Source: an uncultured Clostridia bacterium (GTDB lineage: Bacteria > Bacillota > Clostridia > TANB77 > CAG-508). From it: 49,054 bases of DNA. Every line of letters starts with the position of its first letter. The first letter of the stretch is position 1. The stretch covers positions 1 to 49,054 of the forward strand of contig CANQPZ010000007.1 in NCBI GenBank assembly GCA_947625895.1. The letters run 5' to 3'. The notes under the pieces were generated by a model. That model was not told the origin of the DNA. It did no database searches and worked only from the letters and a program-made list of their open reading frames with translations. Made by a program: the position numbers and the translations under genes. Positions 29,568 to 38,874 of the stretch are shown in pieces.

Positions 29568-30779
29568 TTATATCTTTTTTTGATTATTATCAATAGAAAA
29601 TATAGGAGCTATACTTCTTTCTAATATGCCGTGTATTTTAGCAATTGTAATTCCATAATTAGTAAATGGTACTCCTTGCTTAACAGCACTTTCCATTCTT
29701 GATTTCATTTCATTTGGATTTAACATACATCCACCACAATGAATTATCAAATCATATTTTTTCAAATCTTCTGGAAAACTTGTTCCACTACTCCATTCAA
29801 AATCTAAATCTTTATTGGTATATTTTTTTAGCCAATTTGGTAGCTTTACTGTCCCAATATCATCACACTGCCTATGATGTGTGCATCCTTCACTTATTAG
29901 AATTTTTGAGTTATTTTCTAATTGTTCTATTTTCTTTGCACCTTCTACTGCTACTTTTAGAAATCCTTTATATCTAGCCATTAAAATTGAAAATGATGTT
30001 AGTTTAATATGTTCTGGAACAATTTTATTTACTTTTTCAAATACTTGTGAATCTGTAATTACAATTGCTGGTTCTTTGTTTAATGATTTTAGAGTTTCTT
30101 CTAATTCAGTTTCCTTTGTTACAACTGCTATTGCATTAGAGTCAATAATATCTCTTATTGCTAATTGTTGTGGCATAATCATTCTTCCTTTTGGTGCCGC
30201 ACTATCAATAGGTGTAACAAGTATGGCTAAATCGTTTTTCTTTATTAAATCACCAACAAATTTTACTTCATCTTGTTTAGTTTTGTTTGATAATTTTCCT
30301 ATTGTATTTTTTAAATCTTCTATTCCAATTTTTTCAGTAGCACTTACATAAGCAATATTATCTTCATTTTGAGGTACCTTATCCACTTTATCCACTTTGT
30401 TTTTAGCAATAATATATGGAATATTTTTTTCTTTAAATAGACTTATTAATTCTTCTTCTTTTTGGTTTAAATCTCTATCCGCTTCTGTAACAAGAATTGC
30501 TATATCACAACTATTTAAAATTTTTCTAGTTTTTTCAATTCTTTTTTCTCCAAGATCACCTTCGTCATCAAATCCGGGAGTATCAATAATTATTACTGGT
30601 CCAAGTGGAAGTAATTCCATTGATTTTCTAACCGGATCTGTTGTAGTTCCTTTAATACTACTTACTACTGATAAATCCTGATTTGTAATTGCATTAACTA
30701 GACTGCTTTTTCCTGCATTCCTACATCCAAAAAAAGCTATATTTAATCTTTCTCCAACAGGAGTATCATTTAAACTCAT
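29568..30779 (-). CDS. hydF: [FeFe] hydrogenase H-cluster maturation GTPase HydF
   Basis: 403 aa; GCRNAGKSSLVNAITNQ; C-terminal HHRQCDDIG...HCGGCMLN. Confidence 0.95.
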   Translation of the reverse strand: MSLNDTPVGERLNIAFFGCRNAGKSSLVNAITNQDLSVVSSIKGTTTDPVRKSMELLPLGPVIIIDTPGFDDEGDLGEKRIEKTRKILNSCDIAILVTEADRDLNQKEEELISLFKEKNIPYIIAKNKVDKVDKVPQNEDNIAYVSATEKIGIEDLKNTIGKLSNKTKQDEVKFVGDLIKKNDLAILVTPIDSAAPKGRMIMPQQLAIRDIIDSNAIAVVTKETELEETLKSLNKEPAIVITDSQVFEKVNKIVPEHIKLTSFSILMARYKGFLKVAVEGAKKIEQLENNSKILISEGCTHHRQCDDIGTVKLPNWLKKYTNKDLDFEWSSGTSFPEDLKKYDLIIHCGGCMLNPNEMKSRMESAVKQGVPFTNYGITIAKIHGILERSIAPIFSIDNNQKKI

Positions 30780-30793
30780 AAATTCACCTCAAT

Positions 30794-32215
30794 TTAGAAA
30801 CGGAAATCTCTTTCTCCATTTTCAATTTTAACTAATCTTTCTCTTACTATTTTCTTTACTTCTTCTTTTCCTATATTATCAATTTCTTTTTCTATTAATT
30901 CTTCACCAATTTTTTTAGTATCTTCTGAAGCATAATCCATTAAGAATTCTTTAAGTGTCATAAGTGCATTTGGATGGCAACAGTTTTGAATTTGTCCTGA
31001 TTTACATAAACTCATAAATCTATCACCTGTTCTACCTTCTCTATAGCAAGCTGTACAGAATGAAGGAATATATCCAGTTCTCATTAACCAATTTACAACT
31101 TCATCTAATGTTCTATTGTCTGAAACATCAAATTGTTCTGTGTCATGTGGTCTTTCTTCTTCGCAATATCCACCAACTGAAGTACGTGATCCACCACTAA
31201 TTTGGCTTACTCCTAATCTAATTATTTTTTCTCTTACTGCTGGTGTTTCACGTGTTGAGATAATCATTCCTGTATAAGGTACAGCTATTCTTATGCAAGC
31301 TGCAATTTTGCAAAACATTTCATCACTTAAAGAATTGTCGAAATCATTTGGATCTATATCGTCAGCTCTTTTTACTCTTGGTACACTTATTGTATGTGGT
31401 CCAACTCCATGAACTGCTTCTAAGTGTTCTGCATGCATTAAAAGTCCTGCAAATTCATATTTATATTTATCTAATCCAAATAGTACTCCAATTCCAACAT
31501 CATCAATGCCACCTTCCATAGCTCTATCCATAGCTTCAGTATGATATGCATAATTATGTTTTGGTCCTGTTGGATGAAGATATTCATAGCTTTCTTTATG
31601 ATATGTTTCTTGGAAAAGGATATATGTTCCTATTCCTGCTTCTTTTAGTTTTCTGTAATTTTCTACAGTTGTTGCAGCTATATTAACATTTACTCTTCTT
31701 ATAGCTCCATTTTTATGTTTTATTGAATATATAGTTTTTATGCAATCTAAAATGTATTCAATAGGATTATTAACTGGATCTTCTCCTGCTTCAATAGCTA
31801 AACGTTTATGTCCCATATCTTGAAGTGCTATTACTTCATTTTTAACTTCTTCTTGAGTAAGTTTTTTACGAGGAATATTTTTATTCTTCATATGATATGG
31901 ACAATATAAACATCCATTTACACAATAATTTGAAAGATATAAAGGTGCAAACATAACTATTCTATTTCCATAAAAATCTTTCTTAATTTGTTCTGCTAAA
32001 TCATATATTACTTTTACCTTTTCTTCATCTTCGCATGCTAAAAGTACACTTGCCTCTCTGTGACTTAATCCTTTTCTTAGTTTTGCCTTTTCAATAATTT
32101 TGTCGACAAGTTCTAGATTGTTCTTATTTTCCTCAGCATATTTTAATGTTTCTTGTATCTCCTCGTCATTAATAAATTCTTCTGCTTTCATTGATTTTGG
32201 ATCATATTTTATCAT
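30794..32215 (-). CDS. hydG: [FeFe] hydrogenase maturation radical SAM HydG
   Basis: 473 aa; YLSNYCVNGCLYCPYHMKNK; C-terminal CTACYREGRTGDRFMSLCKSGQIQNCCHPNAL. Confidence 0.95.
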   Translation of the reverse strand: MIKYDPKSMKAEEFINDEEIQETLKYAEENKNNLELVDKIIEKAKLRKGLSHREASVLLACEDEEKVKVIYDLAEQIKKDFYGNRIVMFAPLYLSNYCVNGCLYCPYHMKNKNIPRKKLTQEEVKNEVIALQDMGHKRLAIEAGEDPVNNPIEYILDCIKTIYSIKHKNGAIRRVNVNIAATTVENYRKLKEAGIGTYILFQETYHKESYEYLHPTGPKHNYAYHTEAMDRAMEGGIDDVGIGVLFGLDKYKYEFAGLLMHAEHLEAVHGVGPHTISVPRVKRADDIDPNDFDNSLSDEMFCKIAACIRIAVPYTGMIISTRETPAVREKIIRLGVSQISGGSRTSVGGYCEEERPHDTEQFDVSDNRTLDEVVNWLMRTGYIPSFCTACYREGRTGDRFMSLCKSGQIQNCCHPNALMTLKEFLMDYASEDTKKIGEELIEKEIDNIGKEEVKKIVRERLVKIENGERDFRF

Positions 32216-32232
32216 AATTTTTATCCTCCTTT

Positions 32233-33321
32233 TTAATTCTTGTAATCTCCTCTATCTACAACGATTTCACATCCTGTTTTACTTACTCTTTGTTTCAAAC
32301 ATTCAATGCATTGTGCAGCTTCATCTCCTGTGCAAATCTTATTATCATATAGCATATATTTTTTTCTTACATTGGTTGGCGATAGATTTGGCATAAGTAC
32401 ATTTGCTCCGGCATTTATTCCTTTTTCTCTTCCAAGTGGATCTATAGTTCCAAGTGCTGTTGTTGCCGGTAATAATACGTGTGGCAAAGTTAATCTTATT
32501 AATCCAAGCATAAATAGTGTCATATCAACTGTTCCTTGCAGTTTATCTTTAAAAGGTGTGTCTTTATGTGGTACAAATGGTCCAATTCCAACCATATGCG
32601 GTTGAAGCTCTTTTAAGAATAACAGTTCTGCAGCTAGATTTTCTTCTGTTTGATATGGAGAACCTACCATAAAACCTGCTCCGACTTGGTAACCTAATTC
32701 TTTTAATTCGTGTAGGCAGTTTACTCTATTATCAAAGCTCATCTCTTCTGGATGAAGTTTTTCATAATGAGATTTTGTTGCTGTCTCATGTCTTAAAAGA
32801 TATCTATCTGCTCCAGCTTGTTTAAGTTTTTTATAGCTTTCAAAACTTCTTTCTCCAATTGAAAGAGTTATTGCACAGTCTGGATGTCTAGATTTTATTT
32901 CTTTTAGTATTTCTTCTAGTATCTCATCTGTAAAAAATAAGTCTTCTCCACCTTGCAATACAAACGTACGAAAGCCAAGTTCATAGCCTTGATCTGCACA
33001 ATCTATAATTTGTTCTTTCGTTAATCTATATCTATCTGCATTTTTATTGCTTCTACGTATTCCACAATAAAGGCAATCATTCTTGCAATAATTAGTAAAT
33101 TCAATAAGTCCTCTTATATATATCTTTTTTCCATATATAGAGTCACAAACTTGTCTTGAATTTTTATATAGATATTCTTTGCATAAATCTTTATTTTTTA
33201 TTAAGAATAAATACTCTTCATACGTAAGTTTTTCTTCTTTTCTTAGTTTATCTATTAAATTATTACACGTTGCTGTAAGCTGTTTTTGCATAAACACCAT
33301 CCAATCTTCCAATCTTTCCAC
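32233..33321 (-). CDS. hydE: [FeFe] hydrogenase maturation radical SAM HydE
   Basis: 362 aa; GLIEFTNYCKNDCLYCGIRRSN; true start probably at an internal Met (N-term overlaps the upstream CDS). Confidence 0.93.
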   Translation of the reverse strand: MERLEDWMVFMQKQLTATCNNLIDKLRKEEKLTYEEYLFLIKNKDLCKEYLYKNSRQVCDSIYGKKIYIRGLIEFTNYCKNDCLYCGIRRSNKNADRYRLTKEQIIDCADQGYELGFRTFVLQGGEDLFFTDEILEEILKEIKSRHPDCAITLSIGERSFESYKKLKQAGADRYLLRHETATKSHYEKLHPEEMSFDNRVNCLHELKELGYQVGAGFMVGSPYQTEENLAAELLFLKELQPHMVGIGPFVPHKDTPFKDKLQGTVDMTLFMLGLIRLTLPHVLLPATTALGTIDPLGREKGINAGANVLMPNLSPTNVRKKYMLYDNKICTGDEAAQCIECLKQRVSKTGCEIVVDRGDYKN

Positions 33322-33508
33322 TCAAAGTGTTTATAACATCTTGTGGTGCATCAATTGCAATTGATATTACGTTTATTCCTTTTTTATGATATGGAACTCC
33401 CATTCTTCCAATAATGTAATCACCATATTCAGATAATAATTTATTTAATTCTGATACACTATCTTTGTTTTCTACAATTATCCCAATAACCGCAACTCTT
33501 GTTTCCAT
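33263..33508 (-). CDS. TM1266-family iron-only hydrogenase system regulator (putative)
   Basis: METRVAVIGIIVENKDSVSELNKLLSEYGDYIIGRMGVPYHKKGINVISIAIDAPQDVINTLSGKIGRLDGV; AAGGAGGAAT SD before internal ATG at 33508. Confidence 0.83.
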   Translation of the reverse strand: METRVAVIGIIVENKDSVSELNKLLSEYGDYIIGRMGVPYHKKGINVISIAIDAPQDVINTLSGKIGRLDGVYAKTAYSNV

Positions 33509-33539
33509 ATATTCCTCCTTAAAAATGAAAAAACTGTTA

Positions 33540-33640
33540 CCCAACTAAAAGGCACAGTTATACATACAATACTTTTATAAATTAGTGCTCTTTCGGTTAG
33601 GTTCGCTTTTAGCTCTGCTTTCCGTTAGAAATTTTTCAAA
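33540..33640 (-). ncRNA. Candidate structured leader RNA of the hydrogenase-maturation operon
   Basis: Reverse strand CTAACGGAAAGCAGAGCTAAAAGCGAACCTAACCGAAAGAGCAC...GTGCCTTTTAGTTGGG; CTAAAAG/CTTTTAG and CCTAAC/GTTGGG can form an H-type pseudoknot; promoter TTGAAA-17-TAAAAT just upstream. Confidence 0.5.
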
Positions 33641-33774
33641 TGCATTTTAGCATTTATTTGATTCGTTTTCAATAGTTTTTTATTACTGTTTATGATAAAT
33701 ATGTAAAAATATTTTCCAATATATAACTATTTGACTTTGCATAAAAAATGTGCTAGAATTTTTTATTATAAATT

Positions 33775-33988
33775 TAGGCTATGATAAGAGACTATAGTAA
33801 TCTAAGTTTTATTCAGAGAGTCTGTGGTTGGTGAAAACAGATTAAAACATTTTATGAATCTACTCTTTAGCTTCTAACCTAATAAGTTAGACCTTTAGTA
33901 CAGGTTATAGTACAATTTAAGTAATAAATTAAGGTGGTACCGCGAATAATCGCCCTTCTGTTTTTATAACAGAAGGGTTTTTGTTTTA
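33775..33988 (+). ncRNA. T-box leader (serine; specifier TCT)
   Basis: GAATCTACTC specifier context; AATTAAGGTGGTACCGCG T-box; terminator CGCCCTTCTGTTTTTATAACAGAAGGGTTTTTGTTTT; promoter TTGACT-17-TAGAAT. Confidence 0.95.
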
Positions 33989-34012
33989 TCATCTTAAAAG
34001 AGGAGGTTTTTT

Positions 34013-34276
34013 ATGGATCACGTTCTAATTGGAAAAGTGTACAGACATTTTAAAGGAAACTATTATTTTGTTGAAAATGTTGCTCTTGATTCGGAAACTA
34101 AGGAAAGAATGGTAGTTTATAAACCAGTATATGATAGAACAGACTCGCAAATTTGGGTTAGAAGAGAAAAAATGTTTTTAGAAGAAGTTCCTGCTGATAG
34201 ACCTGATAATGTAACTGGACAGACTGTTAGGTTCCAATTATGTGAAGATTTATCTAAAGACTATACAAAAAATTAG
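34013..34276 (+). CDS. DUF1653 domain-containing protein
   Basis: 87 aa; KVYRHFKGNYYFVENVALDSETKERMVVYKPVYD..IWVRREKMFLEEV. Confidence 0.85.
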   Translation: MDHVLIGKVYRHFKGNYYFVENVALDSETKERMVVYKPVYDRTDSQIWVRREKMFLEEVPADRPDNVTGQTVRFQLCEDLSKDYTKN

Positions 34277-34291
34277 AAAGGATTTTGAATT

Positions 34292-35578
34292 ATGATAGAT
34301 ATTAAATTTTTAAGAGAAAACCCTGATGTGGTTAAAGAAAACATCAAAAAGAAATTTCAAATGCATAAATTAGAACTTGTTGATGAAGTTATTGAATTAG
34401 ATAACAAAAACAGAGAGCTTAAACTTAAAGGTGATGAGCTTAGAATGAAAAGAAATTCACTAAGTGATCAAATTGGTGGATTAATGCGTGAAGGCAAAAA
34501 AGATGAAGCTGAAAAAGTTAAACTTGAAGTTAAAGAAATAAATGATACTTTAGCAGAAAATGAAAGATTAGAAGCTGAATATTCTGAAAAAGTAACAAAT
34601 ATTATGATGAAAATTCCTAATATTATGCATGAATCTGTTCCAGTAGGTAAAGATGATAGTGAAAATGTTGAGAACGAGAAATTTGGTGATCCAGTCGTTC
34701 CAAAATACGAAGTTCCATATCACACTGATATTATGGAAAGCTTAGCAGGTATTGATTTAGATTCTGCTCGTAGAGTTGCTGGAAATGGTTTCTATTACCT
34801 AGTTGGAGATATTGCAAGACTTCATTCAGCAATACTAAGCTATGCTAGAGATTTTATGATTAATAAAGGATTTACTTATTGTATTCCTCCATACATGATT
34901 CGTTCAGATGTTGTAACTGGAGTTATGAGCTTCGAAGAAATGGATGCAATGATGTATAAAATTGAAGGTGAAGATTTATATTTAATTGGAACTAGTGAAC
35001 ATTCTATGATTGGAAAATTTAAAGGACAACTTTTAGATAAGGCTTCTCTACCTTATACTATGACTTCTTATTCTCCATGTTTTAGAAAAGAAAAAGGTGC
35101 TCATGGTATAGAAGAACGTGGTGTTTACAGAATTCATCAATTTGAAAAACAAGAAATGATTGTTGTTTGTGAACCAGAAGAAAGTTATGAATGGTATGAT
35201 AAATTATGGCATTATACTGTTGAATTATTTAGAAGTATGGAAATTCCTGTTAGAACACTAGAATGTTGTAGTGGTGATTTGGCAGACTTAAAATCAAAGA
35301 GTGTTGATGTTGAAGCTTGGAGTCCTAGACAACAAAAATACTTTGAAGTTGGAAGTTGTTCAAATTTAACTGATGCTCAAGCTAGACGTTTAGGAATTAG
35401 AATTAAAGGTGAAAAAGGAAATTATTATGCACATACTTTAAATAATACAGTTGTTGCTCCACCTCGTATGTTAATCGCTTTCTTAGAAAATCATTATCAA
35501 GAAGATGGATCAGTTACTATTCCAGAAGTTTTACAACCTTATATGGGTGGAACAAAAGTATTAAAACCTAAAAAATAA
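34292..35578 (+). CDS. serS: Serine-tRNA ligase
   Basis: 428 aa; MIDIKFLRENPDVVKENIKKKF; FRKEKGAHGIEERGVYRIHQFEKQEM. Confidence 0.97.
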   Translation: MIDIKFLRENPDVVKENIKKKFQMHKLELVDEVIELDNKNRELKLKGDELRMKRNSLSDQIGGLMREGKKDEAEKVKLEVKEINDTLAENERLEAEYSEKVTNIMMKIPNIMHESVPVGKDDSENVENEKFGDPVVPKYEVPYHTDIMESLAGIDLDSARRVAGNGFYYLVGDIARLHSAILSYARDFMINKGFTYCIPPYMIRSDVVTGVMSFEEMDAMMYKIEGEDLYLIGTSEHSMIGKFKGQLLDKASLPYTMTSYSPCFRKEKGAHGIEERGVYRIHQFEKQEMIVVCEPEESYEWYDKLWHYTVELFRSMEIPVRTLECCSGDLADLKSKSVDVEAWSPRQQKYFEVGSCSNLTDAQARRLGIRIKGEKGNYYAHTLNNTVVAPPRMLIAFLENHYQEDGSVTIPEVLQPYMGGTKVLKPKK

Positions 35579-35589
35579 AGTTTAATTTA

Positions 35590-35623
35590 ATGCGAGAGGA
35601 AATCAAAAATCCTCTCGCATTTG
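35590..35623 (+). terminator. Intrinsic terminator after serS
   Basis: TGCGAGAGGAAATCAAAAATCCTCTCGCATTTG. Confidence 0.85.
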
Positions 35624-35624
35624 T

Positions 35625-35780
35625 TATATACTAGGAAAGTGCTCCGCATTTCCTAGTATATAAAGGCTTCGCCAAATTTGCACACAAATTTTTTAACAAA
35701 AATTTGGCGCTTAGAACAAAGACGCGGACAATTCAGAATAATTATTTTTTGCAAATTATATATTGTCCGCTTTTGTTCTA
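35625..35780 (+). repeat. Structured intergenic element, copy 2 (inverted relative to copy 1)
   Basis: ATACTAGGAAAGTGCTCCGCATTTCCTAGTAT; GCCAAATTTG..AAATTTGGC; AGAACAAAGACGCGGACAAT..ATTGTCCGCTTTTGTTCT. Confidence 0.8.
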
Positions 35781-35831
35781 TTCGCCATTTTATGATAAAA
35801 TATTTATAGTTTTTAGAAAGAGAGATTAGAT

Positions 35832-36410
35832 ATGAAAATTATAAATCCTAAATTTGAAATTTCAGCAGTAAAGCCTGCTCAATATCCAAAAAATGATTTA
35901 CCTCAAATTGTTTTAGTTGGTAAATCAAATGTTGGTAAATCATCTTTTATCAATACAATGATAAACAGAAAATCATTAGCCAGAACTAGTAACACTCCAG
36001 GAAAAACTAGACAGATAAATTTCTATAACATTGATGAGTCTTTTTATTTTGTTGATTTACCTGGTTATGGTTATAGTAAGCTAAGTAAGCAAGAACAAAT
36101 TAATATGGGAAAATTTATTGAAGATTATTTAGAGAATTGTAAAAACATTTCATTAATAGTTTTCTTAGTTGATATACGTCATAATCCTACAAATGATGAT
36201 CTTCTTATGCTTGATTATATTAAAAGAACAAATTTACCTTATATTATAATTGCAAATAAAGCAGACAAAATTGCTGTAACAAAAGTTGATGCAGAAGTTG
36301 CTAGAATAAAAGAATTTTTAGGATTATCTTTTTCTATTTTGCTTCCATTTTCTGCTGAAAGAAAAATCTATACTGAAAATGTATGGAATGAAATTGAAAA
36401 ATTTTTATAA
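35832..36410 (+). CDS. engB: Ribosome biogenesis GTP-binding protein YsxC/EngB
   Basis: 192 aa; VGKSNVGKSSFINTMINRKSLARTSNTPGKTRQINFY. Confidence 0.95.
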   Translation: MKIINPKFEISAVKPAQYPKNDLPQIVLVGKSNVGKSSFINTMINRKSLARTSNTPGKTRQINFYNIDESFYFVDLPGYGYSKLSKQEQINMGKFIEDYLENCKNISLIVFLVDIRHNPTNDDLLMLDYIKRTNLPYIIIANKADKIAVTKVDAEVARIKEFLGLSFSILLPFSAERKIYTENVWNEIEKFL

Positions 36411-36435
36411 TTGTAACATATTATTTTTATATAAA

Positions 36436-36474
36436 AGAGCGGCCCGCCGGCATTCCAGCGGGTCGCTCTTTCCT
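36436..36474 (-). terminator. GC-rich intrinsic terminator of the 36474 cassette
   Basis: AAAGAGCGGCCCGCCGGCATTCCAGCGGGTCGCTCTTT. Confidence 0.85.
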
Positions 36475-36740
36475 TATTTAATTTTTACCTCGATCGTAGT
36501 GTCATCAATCTTTTGGATTGTTACACTGGCCATTGCCTTGAAGAAGTCTAAGCTTATAATAGCCTCAACACTGTCATTAAACCGAGGATCATCAGAAGTG
36601 CTGACCGCATATGCTGCGATCTTTCTTCTGTTTTTTCTTTCAATGGGTCTAGCGGAACGTAACAATACGTACCACCCATTGACGGGGATTAATTCGGCTA
36701 CCTTTAGTTCATTTTTCTTTTTGTTCTTTTTCCGAAACAT
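36474..36740 (-). CDS. Hypothetical protein (88 aa), GC-richer singleton
   Basis: MFRKKNKKKNELKVAELIPVNGWYVLLRSARPIERKNRRKIAAYAVSTSDDPRFND...; TATAAT and GGAGG upstream on reverse strand. Confidence 0.75.
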   Translation of the reverse strand: MFRKKNKKKNELKVAELIPVNGWYVLLRSARPIERKNRRKIAAYAVSTSDDPRFNDSVEAIISLDFFKAMASVTIQKIDDTTIEVKIK

Positions 36741-36828
36741 TCCTTTACCTCCTATCTTTCTATACTTTAATTATACCATAAATTAGGTCTTTTTTCATTT
36801 ACTAATAACATGTTTTAACAATTTAAAA

Positions 36829-37590
36829 CTATTTTTTATTTCTGTTGTTTATCAATACAATTCCAAATAAAGTTATAAGTGCTATTGTTGCTAAAATCGG
36901 TAACATATTTATTTTTCCTGTTTTAGGAGTTGTGTCTCCTGTTGTTGGAGCTGAAGCTGCTTCTCTTTCTGCCACAACATTATCATAATCAGTTTTATTC
37001 CACTCTGATGCCGTATTGTTTTTTGCAAATAACTGTATTCCTTCTGCCTTTATAGTTACTGTTAGAGTTGTTACAGTTGCATCAGGATCTGGATCAGTTT
37101 CACTTGTTAACCAAGTAATTGCTTTTGTAAAAAATAAATCTTTGCCTTCTCTTACAGCACTAGTTAAATTAGCTTTTGACACTGGAAAATAATAGTCTAA
37201 AGATTTGCCCTCATTATCTGATAATTGTTCTACATTTCCATTATCAATCTTATAATGTGTATAAGTTTTTCCATTAGTCTCTTTAGGAGTTAATCTTACT
37301 CCTAGCCATGCAAATCCATCAGGTCTATCACGATCTGCTCCTATAATTTTTAATTCTGCTGCAGAATACGTTACCTGTGCCACATCTTTTTTCTCTCCTG
37401 ATTTTTGAACAGATATTGAAACTGTTGGCACAGTTCCTGCATTATGCAATGTATCTTCATTTGTAATATCAGATACTGTTACATATTCGCCATCTGTTTT
37501 TTGTCTTTCTGTTGTATCTGCCATTACTGGTATTATTCCAATCATTATAGTAATTACCAATAATATAGTAATTTTTAAAATTCTTTTCAT
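36829..37590 (-). CDS. Secreted/surface protein, paralogue 1, TPKTG C-terminal anchor
   Basis: 253 aa; signal peptide; VSDITNEDTLHNAG; FAWLGVRLTPKE; ...TPKTGKINMLPILATIALITLFGIVLINNRNKK. Confidence 0.82.
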   Translation of the reverse strand: MKRILKITILLVITIMIGIIPVMADTTERQKTDGEYVTVSDITNEDTLHNAGTVPTVSISVQKSGEKKDVAQVTYSAAELKIIGADRDRPDGFAWLGVRLTPKETNGKTYTHYKIDNGNVEQLSDNEGKSLDYYFPVSKANLTSAVREGKDLFFTKAITWLTSETDPDPDATVTTLTVTIKAEGIQLFAKNNTASEWNKTDYDNVVAEREAASAPTTGDTTPKTGKINMLPILATIALITLFGIVLINNRNKK

Positions 37591-37715
37591 CTTTTTCCCC
37601 TTTCAATTATTTTTTACATTTATATTCTCGAATTTTAAAAACATCACAAATGAACATGCTGAATATTTAAATTTAAACTTAAAATTCTTCTATCATTTAT
37701 CTATTTTTAAACATA

Positions 37716-37752
37716 AAAAAGTCTTGAAAGTTGATACTTTCAAGACTTATTA
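37716..37752 (-). terminator. Intrinsic terminator after paralogue 2
   Basis: AAAAAAGTCTTGAAAGTTGATACTTTCAAGACTTATT. Confidence 0.8.
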
Positions 37753-37768
37753 TTATTATTATTATTTA

Positions 37769-38551
37769 TTAGTTTCTTTTAAGAATAACAGCTCCTGCTA
37801 ATGTTACTACTGCAACTAGTCCTAATGCTGGTAAATAATTTTCTACACCTGTTTTTGGTGTTGTATCTTTTTCTGCTTTTTCAGCTTCTGCTTTCTTTGC
37901 TGTTTCTCTTGCTGCTACTGCATTGTTGTAGCTTTCTTCGTTCCATTCTGGATTTTCATCATTTTCATCATATACTAACATTTTATCAGCTTTTACTATT
38001 ACTTTTAAATTAGTTACTGGTGCATCTGCTTCTTCTGATTCTTCCTCTTCTAACCATACAATTTGATCTGTATAAACTAAGTCTTTTCCACCTTTAACTG
38101 CTTCTTCTAGTTTTGCTGGTGTTACAGCTACATAATAATCAACTGATTTTCCATCATTATCTAGGTCTCCTTTTGATACTATGCTGCAGCTATATTTTGT
38201 ATATGTTTCAGTAGGTGTTAATCTTACTCCTAGCCAAGCTGCATCTATTGGTCTAGATACTTCACCTTCACCTTTAGGAACTATTTTTAAATCAGCAGCT
38301 TTATAAGTAACTACTACTGTAGATACATTATCTCCTTCTTCTAAATCAATAGTTACTTCTGGTTCTCCAACTTCACCATTTGCGCTTATGCTATCTTCAT
38401 TAGTAATATCAGATACTTTTATAGTTGTTCCTTCTTTTGTAGCACGTTCTTCAGTTTGAGCTGCAAATACTGGTAATACACATAATACTAATGCAATTGC
38501 TAGTATTGTTGTTATTGTTAATATTTTCTTCATATTTCTTTCTCCCTTCAT
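37769..38551 (-). CDS. Secreted/surface protein, paralogue 2, TPKTG anchor
   Basis: 260 aa; signal peptide MKKILTITTILAIALVLCVLPVFAA; TTPKTGVENYLPALGLVAVVTLAGAVILKRN. Confidence 0.88.
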   Translation of the reverse strand: MKGERNMKKILTITTILAIALVLCVLPVFAAQTEERATKEGTTIKVSDITNEDSISANGEVGEPEVTIDLEEGDNVSTVVVTYKAADLKIVPKGEGEVSRPIDAAWLGVRLTPTETYTKYSCSIVSKGDLDNDGKSVDYYVAVTPAKLEEAVKGGKDLVYTDQIVWLEEEESEEADAPVTNLKVIVKADKMLVYDENDENPEWNEESYNNAVAARETAKKAEAEKAEKDTTPKTGVENYLPALGLVAVVTLAGAVILKRN

Positions 38552-38609
38552 AAAAAATATTTATATAATTTTAAAAAATTGAAAACCACTAAAAAAAGGC
38601 AAGCTAATA

Positions 38610-38741
<132 letters not shown>

Positions 38742-38831
38742 ATTTATTTCCTCATTTTCTTAGTTTTGTCCATATTATCATTACAATCTTAATTTGTCAA
38801 TATTTGCATTGAATATTCTTTTTCACAAAAA

Positions 38832-38866
38832 AATACCTCGAAAGATTTTCTTTCAAGGTATTTTTT
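38832..38866 (-). terminator. Intrinsic terminator after paralogue 3
   Basis: AATACCTCGAAAGATTTTCTTTCAAGGTATTTTTT. Confidence 0.85.
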
Positions 38867-38874
38867 AATATTTA

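Noticed and set aside
33540-33640. Assignment to a named riboswitch class such as SAM or preQ1
   Set aside because: The consensus cores I can recall do not match; left as an unassigned candidate.
36379-36786. Plus-strand ORF spanning the end of engB and the 36474 cassette
   Set aside because: Overlaps engB and is antisense to a cassette with its own promoter, SD and terminator.
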